NCBI GenBank assembly: GCA_011319805.1
Contig: SJRY01000237.1
Span: 1-27,622 of the forward strand
Source: Macrocybe gigantea
Lineage: Eukaryota > Basidiomycota > Agaricomycetes > Agaricales > Callistosporiaceae
Direction of reading: 5' to 3'
Length of the DNA: 27,622 bases
Shown: piece by piece, positions 10,851 to 20,082 of the stretch
Numbering within the stretch: the stretch's first letter is position 1
How the letters are laid out: each line of letters opens with the position of its first letter
Made by a program: the position numbers and the translations under genes
The notes under the pieces: generated by a model
What the model saw: the letters and a program-made list of their open reading frames with translations, nothing else
Databases searched by the model: none
What the model was told of the DNA's origin: nothing

Positions 10851-11977
10851 TGATGAGCACTCTGTGCCGCTGACCGCCGATAAGTCCTAATTTGGTAATC
10901 CCGCCCCACATTCGAAATCATACCACTACTCAGCCCCCTCAGCATGATACCACAGCCCAGCCGCTGACTTCTCGTTCGAGTACTCGGGATGTCGACAACT
11001 CCGTGAGGCTTCCATTCCAGGTCCCAGACACTTCGCCAAATGCATCGCACCCATACATTCTGGACCTTCTGCACTTCCTATACCGCCCAATCCGGTCAGG
11101 CAGTCTTATTCCTATATGCCTCCCCCGATTCCCAGATCCCGATATGACAAGACTACTACCATTTTCGATATTGCACTGCCTCATGCCTTCCCGTGTTCCC
11201 GACACTGCCTCGCCGCAGTACATTCGAAACAAGGGATTTCGAGCGCGCTACCATTTCATCCACTCTCATTTTGAAATTCATGACTCATATTTCACTGATA
11301 CATTCTACGTTCCTTAGATTATTTTCACGTTCCATTCTACGATGCGTGGCACCGGTTTCGGGATGTTCTTTTACCTACTGTTTCACCTTTTATATTCAGA
11401 TTTCGAACAGACTTACATCTCCCCATGTTTCAGCCACTAAACGACCCTTTCGAAATCATACGATACGTTCTCTCATTTGGTTTCGACTTCGCCGGTTATT
11501 CCGATACTCGAAATCTTCTCATCTATAAAAACCCATGTACTTGGCATTTGTAACAACATAGAAAAAAGTTACTGTCTCAATCCTTCAGCAGTCTCGCAGT
11601 CTACGACTCGTGTGGAGTCCTTGTGTTATCCGATCTCAAAGTGTCGCACTCGCGTGGAGCCACAGTACTCAGTCTCGAAATCAGTGTCCCTGGCTTGTGT
11701 GGAAGTCACTATTGTGGAAACCCTTCCGAAATCCTCACCGAAGCCCTCGATATCATGCGGGAATTCAGCTAAGTCTAGCCGCCTTGTTTCGAAAACCCCG
11801 AAATCCGCTCGAAACCATCCATATTCACTTCATTCCATTCCCCCCCTTTCACGCTACAGTCCCTCGGGTTACTCTGTGACTTGAACAGCTCATAGTTTAT
11901 ACAGCCTCGGATAGGGACTGACGCTTCCTTCATTCCACCTTGTTGGTTTGTAGGTTAGTGCTTCCCGATAGTTATCA
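10851..11977 (+). repeat. 3' LTR of element 1
   Basis: The partner of 581-1707. It begins TGATGAGC and ends GTTATCA, and keeps the TATA box (11523-11530). Compared with the 5' copy it has lost about 25 CpG sites to TG or CA, against about 4 in the other direction. The next bases, CCGCAAG, belong to a different element's gag and do not repeat the 5 bp left of the 5' LTR (TGCGG). Confidence 0.93.
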
Positions 11978-12125
11978 CCGCAAGAAAAACAACCTTTGCC
12001 TCTATTGCGGCGGCCCGGATCACAAGATCGACAATTGCCCCAATATGTCTGAAGGCGCTAAGAAGCGTCATGCTGCAATTAAGGCGGAACCCTCGAAGGC
12101 TTCTCCCACGACGGGAAAAGTCTAA
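11978..12125 (+). pseudogene. gag C-terminus, zinc knuckle
   Basis: The last 48 or so codons of gag. The motif CLYCGGPDHKIDNC is a CCHC knuckle (C-x2-C-x4-H-x4-C), followed by a Lys-rich tail ending TGKV and TAA (12123-12125). It binds nucleic acid in the intact protein. Everything upstream is lost at the junction with element 1. Confidence 0.85.
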
Positions 12126-12799
12126 CCGAAGGTCCAACCAACGTCCCGGGGCCTTCGGTAAATGAAGGGACACATTTCGACGGGCTTAACCCGATGCCAA
12201 GGCCCACCGTTGTTCACTCGAATGACGCTCTCTCCTTCAAAGGCCCGTACCCTCCACCCTCATTTGTTTTTACCTCTTCTTCATCTCCGCTTCATTGTAG
12301 GCATTTCTTTATTGCTGTATCCATATCCCTACCCAATAAAAACCCAATTCAAACCTACGCAATGCTCGATTCCAGCGCAACCACCTCCTGTATCTCTGAC
12401 AAATTCGCTTCACGACACAATATGCCGCGAAGAACTCTTGACGTTCCGGTTGCTGTCACAGCTGTGGACGATCGCCCTATTGCGTCTGGCCTGATCAGTC
12501 AAGACGTTATCATTGCCCTCTCTCTGGGCTCTCACATTGAACACCGCGCCCTCTCTGTCGTTTCGGTCAAGTATCCAATCATCCTCGGTCTCGACTGGTT
12601 ACGACATCACAACCCAGACATCGATTGGGCCAATGGGTCCATCGCTTTGTCTTGTTGCGGCGCCTCAAGTCAACCTCGTCGGCTGTATGCCGAGGGCTAT
12701 GGTCCTCCATTACAGGCCGCCTCTCATGCGCATCCCATCGTTTCTGCTGGCATAGGCCTCAGTCTTGCTACCAGCATCTTCACCCTTGTTTCTCAGTGA
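12126..12799 (+). pseudogene. Protease of element 2
   Basis: A retropepsin-like domain one frame off from gag. The catalytic segment reads AMLDSSATTSCISDKF, where the family has Asp-Ser-Gly, so Gly is Ser here. The flap-side and ILG-type strand IILGLDWLRHHNPDIDW is normal. The reading ends at TGA (12797-12799) after IFTLVSQ, and the polymerase resumes one frame off. The mutated active site and the frame break both argue against activity. Confidence 0.75.
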
Positions 12800-14508
12800 C
12801 CCACGACGTTCTCTCAGCACCACCCACTCCTAGCCAATCAGCATTTGCCCAAATATCTCCACTCCCAATGTCAAAATTCCATCTCGCTACTTCGTTCCTC
12901 AACTCTCTCATCACCACCGCTCCTACCTCACCTCCTATGGCACAATCACACTCTCCGCTTTCTGAAGCCAATGTCAAAATCCTCTCAGCAAAACGATTCC
13001 TCAAAGCCTCCAAGCACCACGAAATCTCTTACCTCCTCTTCCATGACCGACATTCCAAAATTTATATCAATTCCTTCACATCCGAAACCCCATCATCGAC
13101 CAACCCTCTCGAGCCATCACCATCAGACAGCGAAGAATGGCGCTCTAAAATCCCTCCAAAATACCATGCCTGGGCCGAATCGGTCTTCAACCCTGCCGAA
13201 TTCAACAAACTGCCTGAGCATCGACCATTCGACATCGACATTGAGCTCGAGGATGGCAAATGCCCACCCTTTGGTCCCATGTACTGCCTCTCCCTGCAAG
13301 AGCGCGAAGCTGTTGCTGAGTACGTCAACTCTAACTTGCAACGCGGCCACATTCGATGCTCTACCTCATCTGCCGGCACCCCAGTCCTGTTCATTCGGAA
13401 GAAGACTGGCGAGATTCGCCTCTGCGTCGACTTCCGTGGACTCAATGCCATCACTCGCAAAAACAAATTCCCCCTCCCGCTCATCAACGACCTTCTTGAT
13501 CGTGTGCAAGGCTGCAAGATCTTCACGGCACTCGACCTCAAGTCCGCATACTCTCACCTGCGCATCCGCGAAGGTGATGAGTGGAAGACAGCATTCTGCA
13601 CACACCTCGGTCTTTTCAAACATCTCGTCATCCCCTATGGTCTCACGAATGCGCCTGCTGCCTGGCAAGCATTCATTCAAGATGTCCTTTGAGATCTGAT
13701 TGATCTGGTCTGTGTCGTCTACCTCGACGATATTCTTATCTTCTCCAAAAACCAGATAGAGCACGACTGCCATGTTGGTCTTGTGCTCGACCGCCTGCGA
13801 AATGCCCATCTATGCTGCAATGCCTTGAAGTGCCACTTCGACCAGTCCGAGGTCGAATATCTCAGTTATGTTATCAACAATAAAGGCATCAAAATGAACC
13901 TGAAGAAGCTTGACACCATTGCTTCTTGGCCTGAACCCACGAAAGTCAAGGATCTCCAGCACTTCCTCAGTTTCACAAACTTCTATCAGCGCTTTATCCT
14001 GGAATATTCCCACGTCGCCCTCCCTCTCACTTCCCTTACTTGCAAACTGTCCATTTGGTCCTTCGAAGACACTGCTCGCAAGGCCTTCGAAGACCTCAAG
14101 TCCCGCTTCCTCGACCAACCACTCCTTCGACTCTCTTGCACCCTCACCACCGATGCCTCAGACTTCACTCTCTCAGGAATTCTCGAGCAACCAGCCAAAC
14201 ATGGCGAACTCCATCCTGTTGCCTTCATCTCGCGCAAATTCTCTCCTCAGGAAATCAACTACGACGTCCATGATAAGGAGCTCCTGGCAATTATCGAGGC
14301 CTTTCGTGACATGCGCGCCTGGCTTGTCGGCTCCCCTTTTCCTATCGCCGTCATCTGCGACCACAAAAATTTGGAATACTTCATGAAATCCCAGGTGCTC
14401 AACCGTCGTCAAGTTCGTTGGGCTACCTTCCTCACCGATTTCGATTTTTCGACTCGATTGGAAACCTGGCCGACTCAACATCACGGATGCTGCCTCTCGC
14501 CGCCCTGA
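12800..14508 (+). pseudogene. Reverse transcriptase and RNase H of element 2
   Basis: The standard Ty3/gypsy polymerase: LPEHRPFDIDIELEDG, LFIRKKTGEIRLCVDFRGLN, KIFTALDLKSAYSHLRI, LVIPYGLTNAPAAWQAFI and VYLDDILIFSKN (YLDD). RNase H has LTTDASDFTLSGIL, DKELLAIIEAF and the end motif GRLNITDAASRR. TGA at 13690-13692 stands where CGA (Arg) fits, between QDVL and DLIDLVC. Near 14450 a run of five T suggests one extra base: before it the frame gives DFSTRLETWP, after it PGRLNITDAAS. The frame is otherwise continuous for about 1.6 kb, so this element is better preserved than element 1. Confidence 0.9.
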
Positions 14509-16324
14509 CTATGTGCCAAGCAACACTGAAAATCACCCCAGCCACCCTCCTCTTATCAACTCTACTCACACACATCGACTCTTCCCTAAATCCAATGTTA
14601 CTCCCATCACAATCTCCACCCTTACATCTCTCACGTTCGACAATACTGATCTAGTTGCACACTTCAAGGAAGCCACTAGTCATGACAACGAATGGCGTCT
14701 GGCCATTGCCAATGGCTCCTGTGATTTTCGAATAGAGAACGGTCTTGTTCTCCACAACAACCTTATCTATGTTCCCCCCTCGCTCCGCCTCGATGTCCTC
14801 GCCAAACGACATGACTCCGTCATTGGTGGGCATCCCGGTCGCGCTCGCACACTCAACTTTGTTGCATGTGATTACTCATGGCCAGGTATGACAACTTTTG
14901 TACGACGATATGTCAGTGCCTGCGACACTTGCGCACGCATCAAAATGCCTTGCCACAAGCCCTTCGGTCTTCTCCAACCCCTTGAAATCCTGACCGCCCA
15001 TGGCAAGCCATCACCATGGATTTTGTGGTCAAACTCCCTATCTCCCGTGGTTTTGACTCGATATGGGTGGTGTGCGATCGCCTCACATGTGCAGCTCATT
15101 GCATCCCATGCAATGAGACGATCACTGCCTCTGACCTTGCTTTTCTATTCCTTGACCGCATCTTTCGACTCCATGGACTCCCGACATCCATCATCTCCGA
15201 CCGCGGATCACTTTTCATGTCAAATTTCTGGCGTGCGCTTATGGACAAACTCTCCGTTGATCACAAAGCATCTACGGCTTTTCATCCCCAAACCGATGGA
15301 CTCACAGAGCACACTAATCAAACAATAGAAGCATACCTCCGTGCTTATTGTTCATACCAGCAGGACGACTGGGTCGACTACCTCCCTCTCGCTGAATTCT
15401 GCTTCAATAATTACGAAAATTCATCCACCCATCAAACTCCCTTCTTCGCAAACCTTGCATATCATCCGCTTTTTGACGTCTCCACAGTTCGACTTACCGC
15501 TCCTCCAGTTCCCGCCCTATAGCCGCCTCCTATTGACTCCTCATCTTGCTCATCGCCGAACTCCGTGCTGAACTCGAACACACTCAACAGCATCAGGCCT
15601 TATATTTCAACAGACTACACGAGGCTCAACCATACTTCGCTCCTGGTCAACTCGTCTGGCTCCTTCGCAGAAACATTAAAATAAAATGTCCATCAGACAA
15701 ATTGGATCATCGTCACCTGGGCCCTTTCCGCATCATTGATCAGTGGGCAACCGTGCATATCAGCTCGAACTGCCCACCTACCTCTCCCACCTCCATCCCG
15801 TATTCCATGCCTCCCTTCTTGAACCTTACCATGACCCATCAGAATTCCGACCCCATGCTGAACCTCTCCCCGTCGAAATTGAGACTTTGCCACTCCCTCG
15901 CATCAAAGAAGTCCTTGATGTTCGCAACGTAGGCCACCGCTTCGACTACTTCGTCAACTGGAAGGGTCTCTCTGATGAAGAAAATTCGTGGATCACCCTT
16001 GATGACATCTCTACCGAAGACAATGAAATACTTGAATGCTTTCACCGCCGACACACACGCGCACCTCGACCTCATTCAATCGTCATCCAGCGCACTCGTC
16101 GAGTGCCTCCGCCTACTCCTCCTGCAAATCCTGCACCTTCAACCACTCTCACCGACATTCTGCATCCTCCGGACCGCCCTGCTACTCCCTTACAACCTCC
16201 GATACATCAGTATGAACCTCCGTCTATGACAACAACTCGCTCTGGATGCATCACACGCCCTGCAACTCGCTACGACCCACCGCTTCATACGCCTCGCCCA
16301 TCTCGGCCTCAAAACGGGGGGTAG
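14465..16324 (+). pseudogene. Integrase and chromodomain of element 2
   Basis: Integrase zinc domain: KRHDSVIGGHPG and SACDTCARI. Catalytic residues: Asp in ITMDFVVKLP, Asp in SIISDRGSLF and Glu in DGLTEHTNQTIEAY. The GPF module reads HRHLGPFRIID. A chromodomain follows (RFDYFVNWKGLSDEENSWITLDD, about residues 70-95 of the last frame), which in chromoviruses can target insertion to marked chromatin. A Pro-rich tail ends at TAG (16322-16324), immediately before the LTR. Breaks near 15005, 15525 and 15740 each fit one lost base. Confidence 0.88.
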
Positions 16325-16667
16325 TGTCACAACCCTAAATTCTATATATAAGTATTTTTCATCATATTCTCGTTCATTTATTATTCTTTACCTCCTATAG
16401 AAATTCACTATGATTCGCTCATTACTCTCTACTTTACAAACTCCTCCTATAGAAATCTACTATGACTCGTTCTTTACGTTTTCTCTGAAAACTTCTCCTA
16501 AACCATTTTATGTATAAAAGCCACCTGTATTTGGGACTTGAGTGGCTGTCGAATCAACGTGTATCCTTCCCTCGAATATCTAGTTTTGCCTCGCTCGTCT
16601 CTTTGCCGTGTCCTTTGCTCTTGTTTGGGCCAAGTCACGCCTTGACCCTCACAGCTAGCCACTAACA
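16325..16667 (+). repeat. 3' LTR of element 2
   Basis: It starts TGTCACAACCC right after a G-rich tract (AAAACGGGGGGTAG, polypurine tract). The end is chosen at CCACTAACA (16667), giving TGT...ACA ends and 343 bp. There is no 5' partner to confirm it, so the right edge is uncertain by tens of bases. A TATA box, TATAAAAG, is at 16512-16519. Confidence 0.6.
16391..16476 (+). repeat. Two-copy tandem repeat in the LTR
   Basis: CCTCCTATAGAAATTCACTA at 16391 and CCTCCTATAGAAATCTACTA at 16443 start 34-bp units 52 bp apart. A weaker third start (CTCCTAAACC) is near 16494. They lie upstream of the LTR TATA box, where enhancer-like repeats are common. Confidence 0.7.
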
Positions 16668-17840
16668 CGATCTTCTGTCTTTCGATGCCCATTTACTTTA
16701 AGGTCTGTCTGATGGAATAAGGTATGCTCCATCTCGATAAATCAGAGACCTAATCATGAGGACGATTTGTTTGTCGCAAATGCATGACTTTTTGCCGTTA
16801 CGGTGAGTTCATTGCAAAATGCGGACTCAAATTAGACGATGGTATCCTGTGCGCAATGAGGAAACGTTGAAAAGTAAACAGCGATATCTGTGCGTGGTGT
16901 GAGTAAACATGCTAGATGCTCACCACAGAGCCGCAATGACTGCAATGCAACCGGGACGAAGCACCCTAGAACAGCATGTATCTAATAAAGTTTCGCCGAC
17001 GAAAACGTAGACTAGAAAAGATAATAAAGATGATGTATTATGTAAGTGGCTTCGGGGTTGGTGCCGATTTGTGTGTTGTTCACGGCCCCCATCAGGCGAC
17101 ACGCGGCGGTACGCTCTAATTGTTTCGTGCGCGTCTTCTACTCCATTCTACTTCCGGACCTACTGGAACAGTTCAATTTGAAGCTCGCAGCGGAAGCTCG
17201 AATGAAAGTCGTGCATGGGGAAGTTGCGTCGGGCAGGACATCTCTTCAAGAATTCTTTTTGTGCATCGCGTATAACAACGAAGAAACGAAGATTTCTTGC
17301 CGGTTGGATGACCGATGTCGGACCGACGTGTCTGGCGCACATGGGAAGACGTACAGTCCAAACGGACTGATTGCTTTTTGTTTTCGGAGATCCTGATGGG
17401 AACGGGTTTTCAAGTCCCCGACGGAGCTATGGGCCGGCATCTGCAACGCGTTTATTGTAAGTGTCCTCGCCTGTCCTCGTCTGCTATCGATATCCGATAA
17501 TGGGGTGCTTTCTCAGATTCTTTCTCTCCTCATATTGCTCCTATACTTAGACTAACTCCCGCTGAAGTTCGAATACCAGGCTCATTTCCAGTCACAGAAC
17601 GAACTCTGGGCTTGACTCGTGCATCACGAGTTAACCTACAAACTCTATCTAAGTTATTTCAGGTTACGACCGGCTTATTGTTAACAGTGGCAGTCCGTCA
17701 AAATTCACCCTCTGCCCATTCCCTCGTTATTGTCAAGCGTGCATGATGATCCCATCTCGCCTTTAACACTTCAACAATAACGCCGGCGTCCGCTTCTGCC
17801 ATCCGCATCTCGCCACATGGTGCTCTGACTCTGGTAAGGC
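16668..17840. other. Intergenic stretch, no gene recognised
   Basis: Both strands were read. The longest frame (17046-17396, 116 codons, +) has no motif or family I recognise and no supporting splice pattern. There are no further LTR or transposase signatures. It separates the retroelements from the pheromone gene. Confidence 0.5.
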
Positions 17841-17848
17841 ATATAAAG
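17841..17848 (+). promoter_or_regulatory. TATA box of the pheromone gene
   Basis: ATATAAAG lies 118 bp upstream of the ATG at 17966, followed by a C/T-rich leader. I found no clear ACAAAGGG-type pheromone response element by eye. Confidence 0.5.
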
Positions 17849-17965
17849 TAGGGATTCGTTCGCAATTCATTCCCCAGGGCTTCGGTTCCTTAAAGGCAGT
17901 CTTTCGCCGCTCCAGGGTCGTCCTCTCATTCTCTACCGCGTCAAAGCATCCCTTTACACCGCATC

Positions 17966-18088
17966 ATGGACGCATTCACATCGCTGTCGATTTGGGCATC
18001 TACGAAGGCGGAGGACACCTCGCCTCAGGTGCCGTCCGACGAAGAGAGCAGCGGTTCAGGCTCCTACATGTACTGCGTCGTTGCATAA
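17966..18088 (+). CDS. Lipopeptide mating-pheromone precursor
   Basis: A 40-residue protein, too short for routine gene callers. It begins MDAFTSLSIW, matching the MDxFT opening common in Agaricomycete pheromone precursors, and ends SYMYCVVA followed by TAA. CVVA is a CaaX box: Cys37 would be farnesylated, VVA removed and the Cys carboxymethylated. The acidic cluster PSDEESSGSGS supplies a charged site at residues 25-27 where these precursors are cut, leaving a lipopeptide of about 10 residues. Such pheromones act on STE3-type receptors in mate recognition (B or P/R locus). No receptor gene is visible here, so this could be a mating-locus member beyond the window edge or a dispersed non-mating pheromone gene. 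The start is set by the motif and the upstream TATA box. Confidence 0.85.
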   Translation: MDAFTSLSIWASTKAEDTSPQVPSDEESSGSGSYMYCVVA

Positions 18089-18126
18089 AGCACGAAGCAT
18101 ATTCACGAAGACACTTATCTTATGAT

Positions 18127-18192
18127 GTGAGTTCGGCGTCTTTCACACCTTGGAAAGAAAACAAAATGCCGATTGTTCTCTTTTTCTTTTAG
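18127..18192 (+). other. Possible 3' UTR intron
   Basis: GTGAGTTCGG at the left and a pyrimidine run ending CTTTTAG at the right frame a 66-nt segment starting 38 nt after the pheromone stop codon. The sites are good, but no coding frame tests them. Confidence 0.4.
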
Positions 18193-18750
18193 TATGCGAC
18201 ACTATTTATGGCGTATGCGAAGCACATGGATACACAAAATATTCGAATGAGAAGGACATCATCTTCTCAACATTGAGCAACTCTTCGTTCTTTCACCGTT
18301 GTATTATTACTTTTTTACCCCTTTTCTTCTCGACCTCTGCGAGATCACCTCATTTGTAACATTACCTACTTGCAACCGTATATGATCATGGATTTCCTGC
18401 AACGTTGTGAACGGAACAGTGGCGGTGATGGTTATTTGCTTCGATTTAGCTACGTAGACTCGTTTCTTGGTCAGTTCCTTTATCATCGCAAGGACTTCAA
18501 GGGATGCCAGTGCATTTTATTGCAAGCATGTTTTCGACCTCATCGCACCCATGGCCTCTACCGTCAGACCCCTGCCGTCCAGCACGGATCTACCACGGTA
18601 TTGTGACCCGCAAGGTTGCAACAACCCGAGCGTTGCGGCGCGAACTCGATATGTGTAAGAAAACGACCCCCCTCTTATCCAACCCCTGTGGACCCCCTAT
18701 GGCGCTTGACATACGGTATTTTAGACTAACAGGGGTTCGTGCTGACTTCC
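18193..18750. other. Intergenic, no gene recognised
   Basis: It contains T-rich tracts and short frames only. A second CaaX-ending short frame was looked for on both strands and none was found. Confidence 0.5.
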
Positions 18751-18759
18751 TATATATAC
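18751..18759 (+). promoter_or_regulatory. TATA box of the F-box-like gene
   Basis: TATATATAC lies 46 bp upstream of the ATG at 18797. Confidence 0.5.
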
Positions 18760-18796
18760 GGACCCAAGAAATTTAGATCGGAACTGCCAGGCGACG

Positions 18797-19471
18797 ATGA
18801 CACGTCCTATCGAACTGCCGGTCGAGTTGCTGGATACGATCATCTCCACCTTCTGGCATTCGCAGCTTTCGAATGACGATCGCATCACGTTCATGACGTC
18901 CTCCATGCTTGTCGGCAAGATGTGGCGAGAATTGTTCCTACGTGTTTCGTCGATCGACGTTCACTTCCCGAGCGCGTCTTATGTGCGCTGGTTTGGCGAA
19001 CTCTTGGACCGATCGTCGTCCTTGTCGAGGAGGATATCTGATTCCTGCCTCTCGTTCACGCTTGCGATGGAAAGCGCCTGCGATCGCAATGCACCGCATC
19101 TTCTCCAAACTGACGAACATCCAGCGTCGCGCGCATTCGCAGACCTGTTGTCCAACATCCAAACGGGCTACTACGACCTTCCGCATCTCAGGACTGTCTC
19201 CGTGGAGTATATAAATCCCGGACTTCTGCCCATAGTGGACAGCAGCTATCTGAACGGCATTCCTGCACAAGTGACGAGTCTGCATCTCGCGTTGAAGATG
19301 ACGAAGGACTTGCCGTCTTTCCTGATTTCCACATTTCGGGATTTTCACATGGACCGCTGCCTCGTCGACTTTGATCCAGGCTTGATGCGTTTCAGGCGCG
19401 CACATAGGCTGTCTTTGGACAAAATGAGCGATTCATCAAACTCTTCAATTTCCCTACATATTGCTTTTTAG
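18797..19471 (+). CDS. F-box-like protein
   Basis: 224 residues without introns. The N-terminus, IELPVELLDTIISTFW, followed by a helical stretch ending VGKMWRELFLR at about residue 50, resembles the F-box-like domains that are very numerous in Agaricomycetes. These bind Skp1 and recruit targets to SCF ubiquitin ligases. The rest (LRTVSVEYINPGL, VTSLHLALK) is weakly leucine-rich, as in their substrate regions. The family is often 350-500 residues, so this one is short. Just before the stop another frame reads ERFIKLFNFPTYCFL, so the C-terminus may have been cut off by a frameshift near 19430. The substrate is unknown. Confidence 0.55.
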   Translation: MTRPIELPVELLDTIISTFWHSQLSNDDRITFMTSSMLVGKMWRELFLRVSSIDVHFPSASYVRWFGELLDRSSSLSRRISDSCLSFTLAMESACDRNAPHLLQTDEHPASRAFADLLSNIQTGYYDLPHLRTVSVEYINPGLLPIVDSSYLNGIPAQVTSLHLALKMTKDLPSFLISTFRDFHMDRCLVDFDPGLMRFRRAHRLSLDKMSDSSNSSISLHIAF

Positions 19472-20082
19472 CACGCAAGTGCAGACATGTTTGAAAATCT
19501 TGGGAATAGAGCGTGCTGTGCAGGAGAGGAACGTACCCAAGGCCATTTGGACTGAAGAAGTGCTGACGAAAAGACGCACAGTAAGGACAATTGCTTTTCG
19601 TCCTCCGTACGGATATCGATAATAATGTCCCCTGGGCATAGTTTCCAGAAAAGAAGACGATCTTGTCGCATAACGGAACTTTTCTCTCGGTTTTTCGGCA
19701 ATCCTGGCTAATTTTCAAGCAAGTTTCAATCTTTCCATTAGTCTAGGGCAGTATTCTGCTGTGTAGCACTGGTATCTATGTCTGGGAAGGAGTTGCCAGG
19801 ATAAGAGTGAGGGCGAGAACTTGGAGATTCATGGCAGTTGCTGAGCGCTGAGCAGGAGGTTGAACGGATAGACGTCGGCGTTAACATCCTAGAGTATGGG
19901 CATTGAATACGAAATTGTACCATTCCCAATGTCCACGAGGATCATGGTAATGAGCTTGTCCAACTACCCAGGTGCATGGTTTCCGGTCGAAGAGCAACTT
20001 GAAATATCGCTGCGGAGATTGAACTTGATAAATCAATCTCATCGGCTGTCCCACGTCTATTCAGTCAAGCTCATCGTCGCTC
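19472..20082. other. Intergenic, no gene recognised
   Basis: Frames here (for example 19896-20330, +, and 19718-19392, -) lack recognisable domains. The first overlaps the SAM gene's N-terminus in another frame and is judged a shadow. Confidence 0.5.

Larger units (their letters stand above)
581..11977 (+). mobile_element. Ty3/gypsy LTR retrotransposon with an antisense gene
   Basis: A full-length but mutated LTR retrotransposon of 11.4 kb, large for a fungal Ty3/gypsy element. Order: 5' LTR, primer-binding site, gag, protease, RT with YIDD, RNase H, integrase with HHCC and DDE residues, an opposite-strand spliced gene, polypurine tract, 3' LTR. The protease-RT-RNase H-integrase order places it in Ty3/gypsy (Metaviridae). 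The integrase tail has a GPF/Y-like module but I see no chromodomain. The sense coding region has about a dozen frame breaks and three TGA codons, so this copy cannot make its proteins unaided. The flanks are unrelated (LINE left, a different gypsy gag right) and show no direct target duplication. Confidence 0.9.
11978..16667 (+). mobile_element. 5'-truncated chromodomain Ty3/gypsy element
   Basis: A second LTR retrotransposon, a chromovirus by its integrase-linked chromodomain. The left end is missing: it starts within the gag zinc knuckle directly at the 3' LTR of element 1, with no 5' LTR or capsid. Protease, RT (YLDD), RNase H, integrase and chromodomain follow in order, then a polypurine tract and a 3' LTR. 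There are about five -1 breaks, one probable +1 break and one TGA for CGA. It is not autonomous. Confidence 0.9.

Noticed and set aside
576..11982. TGCGG / CCGCA as a target-site duplication of element 1
   Set aside because: They are reverse complements rather than direct repeats, so they are not an integrase target duplication.
16880..16900. TGC-GTG-GTG-TGA resembling a CaaX end (CVV-stop)
   Set aside because: It lacks the fourth CaaX residue and has no MDxF-type start upstream.
17046..17396. 116-codon frame between the retroelement and the pheromone gene
   Set aside because: No recognisable domain, low coding character, no promoter or introns supporting it.
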